Below, piece after piece: positions 46,255 to 55,698 of a DNA stretch of 64,000 nucleotides. Source of the stretch: Flavobacterium haoranii (GTDB lineage Bacteria > Bacteroidota > Bacteroidia > Flavobacteriales > Flavobacteriaceae); assembly GCF_009363055.1 (NCBI RefSeq), contig NZ_CP045292.1:1-64000 (forward strand), read 5' to 3'. The notes under the pieces were generated by a model that was not told the DNA's origin, did no database searches, and was given only the letters and a program-made list of their open reading frames with translations. Position numbers and translations under genes: made by a program. Every line of letters begins with the position of its first letter. The stretch's first letter is position 1.

Positions 46255-46325
46255 CATTTTATTGCGCAAGATGTGACACATTTTTTGTTTGTCAGTTCGA
46301 GCGGAGTCGAGAACAATTCTAAAAC

Positions 46326-46898
46326 ATGAGCGATTTCATCAGAGAAACAAACTACTCAAATAAGATTTTTAACGAAAATGATATAAAGTTTAAAGAATTC
46401 GAAAATTGTATTTTTGATACGTGCGACTTTACAGCATGTATTTTTTTAAGTGTTACGTTTATAGATTGTGTTTTTAAAAATTGTAACTTTCACGATACAA
46501 AAATAAATTATGTCTCATTACGTGGAGTTGAATTTGAAGGTTGCGATTTTACGAATGTAAATTTTGCAATGACAGACCAAGTGATTTATTATTTTAATTT
46601 CTCTAATTGTCAATTAGATTACACAAAGTTTTATAGTTTAAAATTAAAAAAGATAAGATTTACAGCTTGTAGTTTAGTAGCAGCCGATTTTATGGAAACC
46701 GATTTATCTGAAGCAGTATTCGATCATTGCGATTTAAGACGAACTGTTTTTTTTAAAACAAATCTTCAAAAGACTGATTTTTCTACAAGCTTTAATTTTA
46801 CAATTGACCCAGAGCAAAATAAAATGAAGAAAGCTATTTTTTCGGTTGACAATATTAAAGGATTATTAGAAAAATACAACTTAACAATTAAAGAGTAA
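46326..46898 (+). CDS. Pentapeptide-repeat protein
   Basis: This 190-residue protein is built of A(D/N)LXX-type pentapeptides from about residue 20 to 165, for example FENCIFDTCDFTACIF, VSLRGVEFEGCDFTNVNF and DLSEAVFDHCDLRRTVFFKT. Such repeats fold as a right-handed quadrilateral beta-helix. Length and a two-part layout with a break near residue 85 recall Qnr/MfpA-type proteins that mimic DNA and protect gyrase, but most chromosomal copies have unknown roles. It has an ordinary start 12 bp after a GAGCGGAGTCGAGA palindrome. Confidence 0.85.
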   Translation: MSDFIRETNYSNKIFNENDIKFKEFENCIFDTCDFTACIFLSVTFIDCVFKNCNFHDTKINYVSLRGVEFEGCDFTNVNFAMTDQVIYYFNFSNCQLDYTKFYSLKLKKIRFTACSLVAADFMETDLSEAVFDHCDLRRTVFFKTNLQKTDFSTSFNFTIDPEQNKMKKAIFSVDNIKGLLEKYNLTIKE

Positions 46899-46995
46899 GC
46901 TTAATAAAGTAAAAAGCTACTTTTACCTTGGCAATTAAATGTTATAATTCTTTGCAAAAACTTTGCGAACTTAGCGGTTAAATACATATCAAAAA

Positions 46996-48486
46996 ATGAA
47001 AATTAAGTTTCCTACAGCTCAAACCATTTTACTTATTATTACAGCGATTACTGTTTTGTTAACTTGGATAATACCTTCAGGTAAATATGAAACATTAGCT
47101 TATACTAGCGATAGTAATCAGTTTATTTTAAAAGGAAAGGAAACTTCAATTAATTTAAAAGCTACACAATATACATTAGATTCATTAGCTATAAAAATTC
47201 CTTTAGAAAAGTTTACAAAAGGTGAAATTTGGAAACCCATAAATATTCCCAATACATTTTATTATTTAGAAAGTGAACCACAAGGAATTGTTTCATTTTT
47301 AAAAGCGCCCGTAAAAGGAATTATTCAAGCAGCCGATATTATTTTCTTCGTTTTAGTTTTAGGTGGTGCAATTGGGATTATGAATTTTTCTGGAGCATTT
47401 GACGCAGGAATTTCAAGTTTGGCAAAAATGCTAAAAGGAAAAGAATTTTTACTCATTATCATCATTACAATTCTAATTGCATTAGGTGGAACTACTTTTG
47501 GTTTAGCTGAAGAAACGATTGCTTTTTATCCTATATTAATTCCAGTTTTCTTAAGAGCACGCTATGATGCAATGGTTGCTCTAGCTTCAGTTTACATTGG
47601 TTCTAGTATTGGAACCATGATTTCAACGGTTAATCCATTTTCTACTATTATTGCTTCAAACGTTGCAGGAATAAATTGGACTACAGGATTAACGTCTAGA
47701 ATTATTTTTCTTGTAATTGGAACTTTGGTTTGCATAGCTTACATCATTTGGTACGGTAAAAAAGTACAACAAGATCCATCAAAATCAATTATTTATAATC
47801 AAAAAGAAGCAATTGAAAAGCATTATTTTTCAAATAAAACTATAAGTGAAACTTTAAATTTACCTCAAAGATTTGCCTTAATTATTTTCTTGTTGTGTTT
47901 TGTAATAATGATTTACGGAGTGTCACAATTAGAATGGTGGTTCGAAGAAATGACAGCTGTTTTCTTAACTGGAGCTATAATAATTGGATTGCTTTTAAGA
48001 ATTAAAGAACAACAATTTGTAACCGAATTTATTAAAGGTGCATCAGATTTGTTAGGAGTTGCATTAATTATTGGAATTGCTCGTGGCGTTTCGGTAATAA
48101 TGGAAGAAGGAATGATTATCGATACCGTTTTATTTCATGCAAGTAACGTAACAAGCGGTATGAATAAAGGTTTATTTGCTAATATGATGATGCTAATTTA
48201 TTCGGGATTATCTTTTTTTATTCCATCTTCTTCAGGAATGGCTGTTTTAACCATGCCTATTTTGGCGCCTTTAGCAGATACAGTTGGTTTGGGTAGAGAA
48301 ATAATTGTAGATGCTTATCAATTGGGACAAGGATTATTTGCATTTATAAATCCAACCGGACTTATATTAGCCACTTTAGCGATTGTAAATGTTACTTACG
48401 ATAAATGGCTAAAATTTGTAATGCCTTTAGTCGGAATTTTATTGGTCTTAATAATTGGTTACTTAACTTTAATGGCGTCTTTTTGA
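46996..48486 (+). CDS. YfcC/DcuC-family membrane transporter
   Basis: This 496-residue protein has about 12 predicted membrane helices; the first is TILLIITAITVLLTWIIPSGKYE, a signature of the YfcC branch, followed by a short periplasmic loop. Conserved segments include GGTTFGLAEETIAFYPILIP, VNPFSTIIASNVAGI and the C-terminal IPSSSGMAVLTMPILAPLAD. DcuC-type carriers move C4-dicarboxylates; YfcC homologues have also been linked to amino acid or peptide uptake, so the substrate is open. It stands alone; the convergent lipoprotein gene ends 3 bp after its stop. Confidence 0.88.
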   Translation: MKIKFPTAQTILLIITAITVLLTWIIPSGKYETLAYTSDSNQFILKGKETSINLKATQYTLDSLAIKIPLEKFTKGEIWKPINIPNTFYYLESEPQGIVSFLKAPVKGIIQAADIIFFVLVLGGAIGIMNFSGAFDAGISSLAKMLKGKEFLLIIIITILIALGGTTFGLAEETIAFYPILIPVFLRARYDAMVALASVYIGSSIGTMISTVNPFSTIIASNVAGINWTTGLTSRIIFLVIGTLVCIAYIIWYGKKVQQDPSKSIIYNQKEAIEKHYFSNKTISETLNLPQRFALIIFLLCFVIMIYGVSQLEWWFEEMTAVFLTGAIIIGLLLRIKEQQFVTEFIKGASDLLGVALIIGIARGVSVIMEEGMIIDTVLFHASNVTSGMNKGLFANMMMLIYSGLSFFIPSSSGMAVLTMPILAPLADTVGLGREIIVDAYQLGQGLFAFINPTGLILATLAIVNVTYDKWLKFVMPLVGILLVLIIGYLTLMASF

Positions 48487-48488
48487 TG

Positions 48489-49373
48489 TTAATGCGTTGA
48501 TTCGATATTTTGTTTTTCTAATATTTTTCTAATAAAATATTTGTCTTTTATCAAATTAAAAAGAGAATCTTTATAAATTTCTGCAATGCTATCATTGCCA
48601 AAAATGTGATAATATTCTCTAGCTTTATTATATCGAAATCCTTTATTTTCAAAGTTAGAAGAGATTATTTGAATATATGTGTCGTCAACTTCATTTGGGT
48701 CTAATTCTTGCATCAGATTTCTAACAATTCTATATTTAACTACCAAAAAATTACTCATTAAGGCATGTTCCGTTGGGATTTGCATAAATAATTCATAAGC
48801 TTCATTATCGCGTCCATTTCTGGATAGACTTAAACATTTATTTAATAATTTATTAGAGTAGCTAAAGTCAGGATCATTAAGTTTATACAATGCATAATCA
48901 ACGTAATTATTTTTCATATCTAAAGCAGTTGTATATGAAAGATAATTGTCAATCAGAATTTTCCCATTTTTCTCGATAAGAATTAGTTCTGTTCCTTCTA
49001 TATTTTCTTCTAACTCTGAACATATTACAGCATGAAATTCATTGTTTTCAAAATAATAATTAGTAATTTCAATTTTACCTTTTAGTTCCTTTGAAATGTT
49101 TTTAAAATATTGTGAAGCTTGTCTTGAAAAATCAAATTTTGTGTGAAAAATTTTTCTTTCAGTTTCATTTTTATATCCTAAAGAATCTGAGATATGATTG
49201 ATTGATTTTATTACATCAATTTCATTAAACATTTTATCAATATTCTCTAAATTTTTGGTTTTAATTTTACTAATGAGTAATTCTGAAAACTTAAGATAAT
49301 CGTTTTCAGTTTTCGCTTTTTTATTACAGGAAATAAATAGTATTAGTACAAAATATAAAAAGTACTTCATCAA
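48489..49373 (-). CDS. Lipoprotein of unknown function
   Basis: This 294-residue protein opens MMKYFLYFVLILFISCNKKA, with lipobox LFISC and Cys at about residue 16. The mature part is hydrophilic, with a helical N-terminal half, a beta-like stretch (ELILIEKNGKILIDNYLSY) and a helical C-terminal half that may hold TPR-like helices. No known domain is recognised. Outer-membrane or periplasmic anchoring is expected. The 3' end faces the transporter gene, so the two may share a terminator region, but none is obvious. Confidence 0.75.
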   Translation of the reverse strand: MMKYFLYFVLILFISCNKKAKTENDYLKFSELLISKIKTKNLENIDKMFNEIDVIKSINHISDSLGYKNETERKIFHTKFDFSRQASQYFKNISKELKGKIEITNYYFENNEFHAVICSELEENIEGTELILIEKNGKILIDNYLSYTTALDMKNNYVDYALYKLNDPDFSYSNKLLNKCLSLSRNGRDNEAYELFMQIPTEHALMSNFLVVKYRIVRNLMQELDPNEVDDTYIQIISSNFENKGFRYNKAREYYHIFGNDSIAEIYKDSLFNLIKDKYFIRKILEKQNIESTH

Positions 49374-49507
49374 ATAAACAAATTATAAAAAGATTCCCAC
49401 GCTTCGCTCGGACTCGAGGTTTACCAAACAGAGCGTAGCTAATGACAAAAAATCAAATCAACAAATCAACACCTTAACACATTAACGAATAAACAAACAA
49501 CAAAAAA

Positions 49508-49909
49508 CTAATTATGCTGTTCGCTAAAAACAGTTAGTAAAGTTTGAGGATCAATTAATCCAGAATCAGAGTTTTTCATAAGATGTAAAACTCTTTTCAT
49601 AGCATAAGGATTTAATCCCATGTTTATTCCAATTTCGTTGATTTTCATCTGCTCACGTTCATGTAAAACGCCGTCGCAATGCATTAAAAGAGCTAAACGA
49701 TAAAACTGTAAAACACGATTAAACTCATCCTTAATAACTACTTTTTCATGTTTCTTGTCGAAAAGTTTATGAAGAGTTTCGTTGTCAATTTCTAATTCTT
49801 GAGCAACCATTTGAATAAAATCGTATTCTCGATCATGAAGTTCTCCATCAACCAATGCAAAACCAATCATTTCTTGCAATAAACTGATACGTTCTTGATA
49901 ATCTTCCAT
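49508..49909 (-). CDS. TerB-like protein
   Basis: I choose ATG at 49909 (MEDYQERISLLQEMIGFALV), because the in-frame extension to 49942 adds an atypical hydrophobic stretch. The 133-residue all-helical protein has the TerB pattern: VDGELHDREYDFIQMVAQEL and later CDGVLHEREQMKINEIGINM, two repeats with conserved acidic residues that in TerB bind metal. Function in Bacteroidota is unknown; a role in stress response is possible. It lies alone between the lipoprotein gene and the divergent DUF1456 gene. Confidence 0.75.
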   Translation of the reverse strand: MEDYQERISLLQEMIGFALVDGELHDREYDFIQMVAQELEIDNETLHKLFDKKHEKVVIKDEFNRVLQFYRLALLMHCDGVLHEREQMKINEIGINMGLNPYAMKRVLHLMKNSDSGLIDPQTLLTVFSEQHN

Positions 49910-49961
49910 GTTTATAAATAGTTTGTTATAGTAAAAATACACATTCTTCAGTTTAAATGAA

Positions 49962-49969
49962 TATCTTTG
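49962..49969 (+). promoter_or_regulatory. -7 promoter box TATCTTTG, upstream of the DUF1456 gene
   Basis: A TAnnTTTG match lies in the divergent gap, facing the DUF1456 gene 117 bases away. A GTCATACTGAGCTTGTCGAAGC palindrome lies between them at 49998-50027. Confidence 0.35.
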
Positions 49970-50085
49970 AAAAATTATTTTAATAAATTATTATCTGTCA
50001 TACTGAGCTTGTCGAAGCATCTCAAAAAAGATACTTCAATAGACGATGTTTCTTTCATAATGACAAAATATCAATAAAAAACAAA

Positions 50086-50475
50086 ATGACAAATAACGAT
50101 ATATTCAAAAAACTTAGAGTTGCGCTACAATTACGTGATGACCAAATTGTTGAAATTTTACAATTAGTAGATTTCAGAATGTCGAAAGGCGAGTTGGGGA
50201 ATTTTTTCAGAGATGAAAAACACCCAAAATACATGGAGTGTGGCGATCAAGTATTGCGAAATTTTTTAAACGGTTTGGTTGTTTATTTAAGAGGAACCAA
50301 AGAAAGTCCGAAAGTGCCAATGGAAGTCTTAGCTACTCACAAAAAACAAGAAATTAAGACAGATAAACCAAAGGTTACCGAAAAACCTAAACCAAAGAAA
50401 AAAGTTTTTGTGGAAAAGAAAAAACCAGTAGTTCAGGCGGTTAAGTTTAAAAACGGAAAAAAGAAAAACGACTAA
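50086..50475 (+). CDS. DUF1456 (YehS-like) protein
   Basis: This 129-residue protein has the two-copy DUF1456 helical repeat: NNDIFKKLRVALQLRDDQIVEIL then VDFRMSKGELGNFFRDEKHP, and CGDQVLRNFLNGLVVYLRG. It ends in a lysine-proline-rich tail (TEKPKPKKKVFVEKKKP), suggesting nucleic acid or ribosome contact. The family is widespread and of unknown function. It precedes a small DUF2892 gene on the same strand by about 58 bp. Confidence 0.85.
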   Translation: MTNNDIFKKLRVALQLRDDQIVEILQLVDFRMSKGELGNFFRDEKHPKYMECGDQVLRNFLNGLVVYLRGTKESPKVPMEVLATHKKQEIKTDKPKVTEKPKPKKKVFVEKKKPVVQAVKFKNGKKKND

Positions 50476-50533
50476 TAATATTGTGAAGTTCATAAATTCT
50501 CAGTAAATTAGTACAACTTAAAATTAAAAAAAA

Positions 50534-50742
50534 ATGAAAAAAATATTGGAAAAACAGACAAGATGATTCGCATTATTTTGGCTATCGTTTTGGTTTCATT
50601 AGATTTTTTTAGAGTTGTCGATAGTCCTTATGCTTGGATATTAACCTTGTTAGGAATAGTTTTAGCAGGTTCAACTTTAATAAGTTTTTGTCCGCTTTAT
50701 ACTATTTTTGGCATCAATACAAATAAATCAGATAATTCATAA
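50534..50742 (+). pseudogene. DUF2892 (YgaP-like membrane anchor) small protein, frameshifted start
   Basis: ATG 50534 is followed by an A7 run (50537-50543). With one more A the frame reads MKKNIGKTDKMIRIILAIVL, the standard opening of DUF2892 proteins, and continues through two membrane helices (ILAIVLVSLDFFRVV and WILTLLGIVLAGSTLISF) with CPLYTIFGINT, the family signature. As sequenced, translation could start only at ATG 50563, giving 59 residues. The missing base is probably a sequencing error. Proteins of this type are inner-membrane, with no known activity. A terminator follows at once. Confidence 0.75.
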
Positions 50743-50768
50743 AAAATCCCGAAAGGGATTTTTTTGTG
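50741..50768 (+). terminator. Rho-independent terminator after the DUF2892 gene
   Basis: AAATCCCGAAAGGGATTTTTTT forms a seven-pair stem with a GAAA loop followed by T7, starting at the stop codon. Confidence 0.85.
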
Positions 50769-50834
50769 ACTCAGTATTTTTCAATTTTATAATCTTATTT
50801 GTACTTTTGAAAGCTGAATAGCAACATAATGTAA

Positions 50835-52760
50835 ATGCACTTTAAACATCCGGAAATTCTTTACTTTTTATTTCTTTTGGTTATACCAATTTTGGTGCAT
50901 TTGTTTCAATTAAGACGTTTTAAGAAAACTTATTTTACAAACGTTAAATTACTTAAAGAACTTCAACAGCAAACGCATAAAACGAGTACAATTAAAAAAT
51001 GGTTGTTGTTAGCAACGCGTTTGTTATTATTTGCTTTTTTAATTTTTGCTTTTGCGCAACCTTTTTTTGAAGCTAAAGAAAGCGAACAAAAACAGAACGA
51101 ATTAGTTATTCTTTTAGACAATTCGTTTTCGATGCAAGCAAAAGGAGAAAATGGTGAATTATTAAAAAAAGCTGTTCAAGATATTTTAGAAAATGTAGAT
51201 GAAAATCAAATATTTTCAATAGTTACACCTTCTGTTGCTTTTTGGGATGTTGATAAACACGCTATACAATCAGATTTACAAAAATTATCGTATACTTACT
51301 TACCTTTTGAAATTGATAATTTAGTAAACCAAGTTACGTTATCGAAACCAAATGTTCCTGTAGATTATATTGTGATTACAGACGGAGTTCAAGTAAAACC
51401 TTCGAGTTTATTGAATGAAGTAAAAAGTAACGTTTATTTTTGGTTACCAAAATCGGAAAAGCAATACAATTGTAGTATCGAAAACATGTCAATTGTAAAT
51501 GAAAGCGACAACTTGTATGATATTAAAATTGATTTAAAATCTTATGGAGAATTTGAAGATAAAGTGCAACTTTCCATTTTTGAAGACAATCAGGTAATTG
51601 CTAAAACGCAAGTTGAATTTGCTAAAAATAAAGCCGAAATTTTGGTGTCGGTTCCTAAAAAAGAAATGCAAGGAACTGTCGTAATTGATGATAAGAGTTT
51701 AACTTTTGATAATACGTATTATTTTACACTAGCTAAACCCGATAAAAGCAATGTTTTAGTGGTTTCAAGTGAATCAAATGCTACTTTTTTAAATAAGATT
51801 TACACAAATAAAGAATTCAATTTAGAACTTTCTACTTTAAAAACTTTAGATTTTAGTAAAATTGAAAATCAAGATTGTATTGTTTTAAACGAGCTTACAA
51901 ATCTGCCACAATCGTTGTTAAATACCCTACAAGTTTTTTATCAAAATGGCGGAAATATTGTTGTGGTGCCAAATCGAGATAGTAATCTAGAAGATTATAA
52001 TGCGTTATTGCAAAAGTTTGGTAACGGAAAAATTGTTAGTTCTTTTAATACCGAAAAAGAAATTACCAAAATCAATTTTAAGCATCCCTTGTATGAAAAT
52101 GTTTTTGAGAAATCGGTATCTAATTTTCAATATCCAAAAGTGAATTCTGGATTTCAATTCTCAGGAAACTTTTTTAATGTGTTAACTTTTTCTGACGGAC
52201 AACCATTTTTAGCATCACTTTCAAACAAAGTTGGTAATTTATTTTTGTTTTCAAGTGCTCTAAATAAAGAGAATAGCAATTTTCAAAATTCTCCACTTAT
52301 TGTGCCAACATTTTATAAAATGGCATTTTCAAAATTAAATGCAACTTCATCAACTTTTGAGATAGGACAAAATAGTAATTTAATTTTAAATACAAGTTTG
52401 GCTAAAGATGAAGTGGTAACTGTTAAAAATAAAAATTATAGTTTTATTCCTATTCAGCAAATTATTACGAATAAAGTTAAATTAACTTTTCAAGATTATC
52501 CTGAAGTGGCGGGAAATTATAATATTATTCAACAAGATAAGGAAATCTCCAAAATAAGTTTTAATTATCCTAAAAACGAAAGTAATTGTGTTCAAAATAA
52601 TACTCTAAATTTTGATAACTTTACACCTATAAAATCAGTTTCAGAAGCACTAGATGAAATGTATTCAAAACGTTTAGATACAGTGCTTTGGAAATGGTTT
52701 TTAGCAACAACACTACTATTTTTAATTATTGAACTACTAATCCAAAAATTCGTAAAATGA
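50835..52760 (+). CDS. BatA/aerotolerance-type double-membrane-helix protein with vWA domain
   Basis: This 641-residue protein opens with the BatA N-terminal domain: two membrane helices (ILYFLFLLVIPILVHLF and WLLLATRLLLFAFLIFAFAQPFF) separated by a cytoplasmic loop. A von Willebrand A-like domain follows with the MIDAS start VILLDNSFSMQ. After a long periplasmic part there is a final helix (FLATTLLFLIIELLIQKF). Family members belong to the Bat complex linked to oxidative stress tolerance. The stop overlaps the start of the dihydroorotase-like gene (ATGA), so they are coupled. A TACTTTTG promoter box lies at 50802-50809. Confidence 0.88.
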   Translation: MHFKHPEILYFLFLLVIPILVHLFQLRRFKKTYFTNVKLLKELQQQTHKTSTIKKWLLLATRLLLFAFLIFAFAQPFFEAKESEQKQNELVILLDNSFSMQAKGENGELLKKAVQDILENVDENQIFSIVTPSVAFWDVDKHAIQSDLQKLSYTYLPFEIDNLVNQVTLSKPNVPVDYIVITDGVQVKPSSLLNEVKSNVYFWLPKSEKQYNCSIENMSIVNESDNLYDIKIDLKSYGEFEDKVQLSIFEDNQVIAKTQVEFAKNKAEILVSVPKKEMQGTVVIDDKSLTFDNTYYFTLAKPDKSNVLVVSSESNATFLNKIYTNKEFNLELSTLKTLDFSKIENQDCIVLNELTNLPQSLLNTLQVFYQNGGNIVVVPNRDSNLEDYNALLQKFGNGKIVSSFNTEKEITKINFKHPLYENVFEKSVSNFQYPKVNSGFQFSGNFFNVLTFSDGQPFLASLSNKVGNLFLFSSALNKENSNFQNSPLIVPTFYKMAFSKLNATSSTFEIGQNSNLILNTSLAKDEVVTVKNKNYSFIPIQQIITNKVKLTFQDYPEVAGNYNIIQQDKEISKISFNYPKNESNCVQNNTLNFDNFTPIKSVSEALDEMYSKRLDTVLWKWFLATTLLFLIIELLIQKFVK

Positions 52761-54016
52761 CAACAGTCGTACTTAAACAAGCAACAATACTAGATAAATC
52801 AAGTTCTTTTCATAATCAAAAAGTAGATATTAAAATAGAAAACGGCACAATCGTAGCTATAAGTTCTAAAATAGAAACTAAAGACACAGACGAGGTTGTT
52901 GAAATAAACGGACTTCATGTTTCTCAAGGTTGGATGGATAGTTCAGTTAGTTTTGGTGAACCAGGTTATGAAGACAGAGAAACTATCGTAAACGGATTAA
53001 ATGTCGCTGCAAAAAGCGGATTTACTACGGTTGCACTTCAACCAAATGCTGCACCAATTATTGATAACCAAGCTTTAGTAAAGTTTGTTTTAAATAAAGC
53101 ATCAAATAATGCAGTGAGTTTGTATCCAATTGGTGCTCTAACAAAAGAAAGTGAAGGTACAGATTTAGCAGAACTTTTTGATATGAAAAACGCTCGTGCA
53201 ATTGCTTTTGGAGATTATCAGAAATCGATGAGTAATGCCAACTTATTTAAAATTGCACTTCAGTATGTACAAGATTTTGACGGATTAGTAATTGGCTTCA
53301 GTCAAGATTCAAATATTAAAGGAAAAGGAATAGTTAATGAAGGAATTGTTTCTACCAAATTAGGGTTAAAAGGTATTCCTACTCTTGCCGAAGAATTACA
53401 AATTGCAAGAAACTTATTTCTTTTAGAATACACGGGCGGAAAATTACATATTCCAACGATTTCAACTCAAAAATCAATTGAGTTAATAAAAGAAGCTAAA
53501 GCAAAAGGTTTACAAGTAACTTGTAGTGTGGCGGTTCATAATTTAGTTTTAAATGACGAAGTTTTAACTGGTTTTGATTCTCGTTACAAAGTATTACCTC
53601 CATTACGAGATGAAGCTACTCGTTTAGCTTTAATTGAAGCTGTTAAAAACGGAGTAATCGATTGTATCACTTCCGATCATAATCCAATTGATATTGAGCA
53701 TAAAAAGTTAGAGTTCGATTTAGCTAAAGATGGAACCATTGGTTTAGAAAGTGCATTTGGAGCTTTGCAAACCGTTTTACCAACTGAAGTAATTGTAGAA
53801 AAATTAACAGCAGCTAAATCAATTTTTAATGTAAATAATCCAAATATTGAAATTGGAAATCAAGCCGATTTAAGTTTATTTACTACAAATGAGGATTGGA
53901 CGTTTACTAAAGAAAATATTTTAAGTAAGTCTAAAAATTCAGCATTCTTAGGTCAAAATATGAAAGGTAAAGCAATCGGGATAATGAATAATGGACAATT
54001 AATAATTAACAATTAA
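52757..54016 (+). CDS. Dihydroorotase-like amidohydrolase lacking the HxH metal site
   Basis: This 419-residue protein has the dihydroorotase fold and sequence, ending with TSDHNPIDIEHKKLEFDLAK and GLESAFGALQTVLP. At the position where active enzymes have DxHxHxREPG it reads DSSVSFGEPG (Asp61, Ser63, Ser65), so both metal-binding His residues are gone; the HNPxD segment is kept. It resembles the non-catalytic PyrC-prime proteins that serve as structural partners of aspartate transcarbamoylase. A true pyrC would then lie elsewhere. It overlaps the BatA-like gene by four bases, and a small membrane protein gene follows after 7 bp. Confidence 0.85.
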   Translation: MTTVVLKQATILDKSSSFHNQKVDIKIENGTIVAISSKIETKDTDEVVEINGLHVSQGWMDSSVSFGEPGYEDRETIVNGLNVAAKSGFTTVALQPNAAPIIDNQALVKFVLNKASNNAVSLYPIGALTKESEGTDLAELFDMKNARAIAFGDYQKSMSNANLFKIALQYVQDFDGLVIGFSQDSNIKGKGIVNEGIVSTKLGLKGIPTLAEELQIARNLFLLEYTGGKLHIPTISTQKSIELIKEAKAKGLQVTCSVAVHNLVLNDEVLTGFDSRYKVLPPLRDEATRLALIEAVKNGVIDCITSDHNPIDIEHKKLEFDLAKDGTIGLESAFGALQTVLPTEVIVEKLTAAKSIFNVNNPNIEIGNQADLSLFTTNEDWTFTKENILSKSKNSAFLGQNMKGKAIGIMNNGQLIINN

Positions 54017-54023
54017 TAAAAAA

Positions 54024-54347
54024 ATGAACGATATAGAAAAAGGAAAAACAACAGCAATTGTGGCTTATATTACGATAATAGGAAGTATAGTTGCCATTTT
54101 TATGAATCAAGAAGAAAATAAAAGCGAGTTTGCTAGTTTTCACATTCGTCAAGCTTTAGGAATATCATTAACTTATTTTTTATTAGGTTATTTTATTGGA
54201 TATTTTGATAGTTGGATGGTTTCTTCTGCTTTTTGGTTGTTTATTTTTATTCTTTGGATTTATGGTTTTGTAGGTTGTTTAAGTGGCGATAAAAGAACGG
54301 TTCCACTAGTTGGAGAATTTTACCAAAAACTTTTTAAAAATCTATAA
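54024..54347 (+). CDS. Small DUF4870-like membrane protein
   Basis: This 107-residue protein has three predicted membrane helices (TTAIVAYITIIGSIVAIFM, IRQALGISLTYFLLGYFIGY and SSAFWLFIFILWIYGFVGCL) with a conserved FASFHIRQALG between the first two, the pattern of DUF4870/TIC20-like small proteins. Function is unknown. It lies between the dihydroorotase-like gene (7 bp) and the esterase gene (8 bp), so it is part of one operon. Confidence 0.75.
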   Translation: MNDIEKGKTTAIVAYITIIGSIVAIFMNQEENKSEFASFHIRQALGISLTYFLLGYFIGYFDSWMVSSAFWLFIFILWIYGFVGCLSGDKRTVPLVGEFYQKLFKNL

Positions 54348-54355
54348 ATAAAAAT

Positions 54356-54999
54356 ATGAGTTTATATCACCTTGTACGCGAGCCAAAAGAAATAAAAGAA
54401 AAAAATCCTGTTTTAATTTTATTACACGGATACGGAAGTAATGAAGAAGATTTATTTTCTTTTGCTAGTGAATTACCTAGCGAATATTTTGTAATATCTG
54501 CACGAGCACCTTACGATTTGCAACCTTATGGACATGCTTGGTATGCTATCTATTTCGACGCAGATGAAAATAAATTTTCAGATGATGAACAGGCAAAACA
54601 ATCACGCGATAGTATTGTAAATTTTGTAGATGAAATATGCGAAAAATATCCAATTGATGCTTCAAAATTAACTTTAATAGGATTTAGTCAAGGTGCAATT
54701 TTAAGCTGTGCTGTAGCATTATCATATCCTGAAAAAATTAGCAGAGTAGTGATGTTAAGCGGCTATTTAAACGATAAAATCATAGTTGAAGACTATACTA
54801 AAAAGATAATAAACATTTACAATTTTATGTGTCTCACGGAACAGTCGACCAAGTTATTCCAGTAGATTGGGCAAGAAAAACAAAACCATTTATTGAAAAT
54901 TTAGGTTTACCAATAGATTATAAAGAATATCCAGTAGGTCACGGTGTAGCGCCTCAAAACTTTTTCGATTTTAAAAATTGGTTACAAGAAACTTTATAA
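54356..54999 (+). pseudogene. Carboxylesterase/phospholipase-type alpha/beta hydrolase, frameshifted
   Basis: The N-terminal part has LILLHGYGSNEEDLFSFA, the oxyanion region, APYDLQPYGHAWY and the nucleophile elbow GFSQGA with Ser111. The frame is lost at the A5 run near 54802-54806. With one more A it reads KDNKHLQFYVSHGTVDQVIP (catalytic Asp) and EYPVGHGVAPQNF (catalytic His), ending at 54999. The restored protein has 214 residues, the normal family size. Members cleave short acyl esters or acyl-protein thioesters. The break is probably technical. Confidence 0.85.
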
Positions 55000-55095
55000 T
55001 AAAAAGTAACCTAATTTTGTCAATCTGAACTTGCTTCAGATTCTAATAACAACACTTTTAATCAAAAGTTAAGAGTTAAAGTCTTTTTATATTAG

Positions 55096-55103
55096 TATTT
55101 TTG
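55096..55103 (+). promoter_or_regulatory. -7 promoter box TATTTTTG of tpx
   Basis: TAnnTTTG match 21 bases before ATG 55125; it overlaps the extra upstream codons of the frame, which supports 55125 as the real start. Confidence 0.5.
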
Positions 55104-55124
55104 AAAACTAAAAAAAATAAAACT

Positions 55125-55622
55125 ATGGCAACAGTAACATTAGGAGGAAATCCTATTCATACAAGTGGAGAATTACCAAAAGTAGGAGATTCTATTAAAG
55201 ATTTTCAATTAGTAAAGCCTGATTTATCAGTGGCAAGTTTAGAAAGCTACAAAGGAAGTAAATTAGTTTTAAATATTTTTCCAAGTATCGATACAGGTAC
55301 ATGTGCTACATCTGTACGTCAATTTAATGCAAAAGCAAGTGAGTTAAATAATACTAAAGTGCTTTGTATTTCTAGAGATTTACCATTTGCACAAAAAAGA
55401 TTTTGTGGAGCAGAAGGTATTGAAAATGTAGAAACTTTATCAGATTTTAAAGATGGAAATTTTGGTAAAAACTACGGATTAGAAATTGTTGACGGGCCAT
55501 TAGCTGGTTTACATTCACGTGTAGTTATTGTAACTGATGAAAATGGTAAAGTGTTACATGCAGAGCAAGTAGCAGAAATTGCAAATGAACCAAATTACGA
55601 CGCTGCTTTAGCGGTTTTATAA
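55125..55622 (+). CDS. tpx: Thiol peroxidase (atypical 2-Cys peroxiredoxin)
   Basis: The 165-residue protein from ATG 55125 (MATVTLGGNPIHTSGELPKV) matches Tpx in length. The peroxidatic Cys60 lies in DTGTCATSVRQF and the resolving Cys94 in KRFCGAEGIENV. It reduces hydrogen peroxide and organic peroxides, using thioredoxin as electron donor. The frame extends eight codons upstream, but a promoter box lies there. A hairpin terminator follows directly, so it is a single-gene unit. Confidence 0.95.
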   Translation: MATVTLGGNPIHTSGELPKVGDSIKDFQLVKPDLSVASLESYKGSKLVLNIFPSIDTGTCATSVRQFNAKASELNNTKVLCISRDLPFAQKRFCGAEGIENVETLSDFKDGNFGKNYGLEIVDGPLAGLHSRVVIVTDENGKVLHAEQVAEIANEPNYDAALAVL

Positions 55623-55630
55623 TCTATATT

Positions 55631-55677
55631 AAAAAATCGCCATTTCGTATCTTGTTATGGCGATTTCTCTTTTTTTA
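55631..55677 (+). terminator. Terminator after tpx
   Basis: AAAAATCGCCAT and ATGGCGATTTCT form a stem with a loop of about 13 bases, followed by a T7 run. Confidence 0.75.
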
Positions 55678-55698
55678 AGTCAAAACGAATCCTATTAA

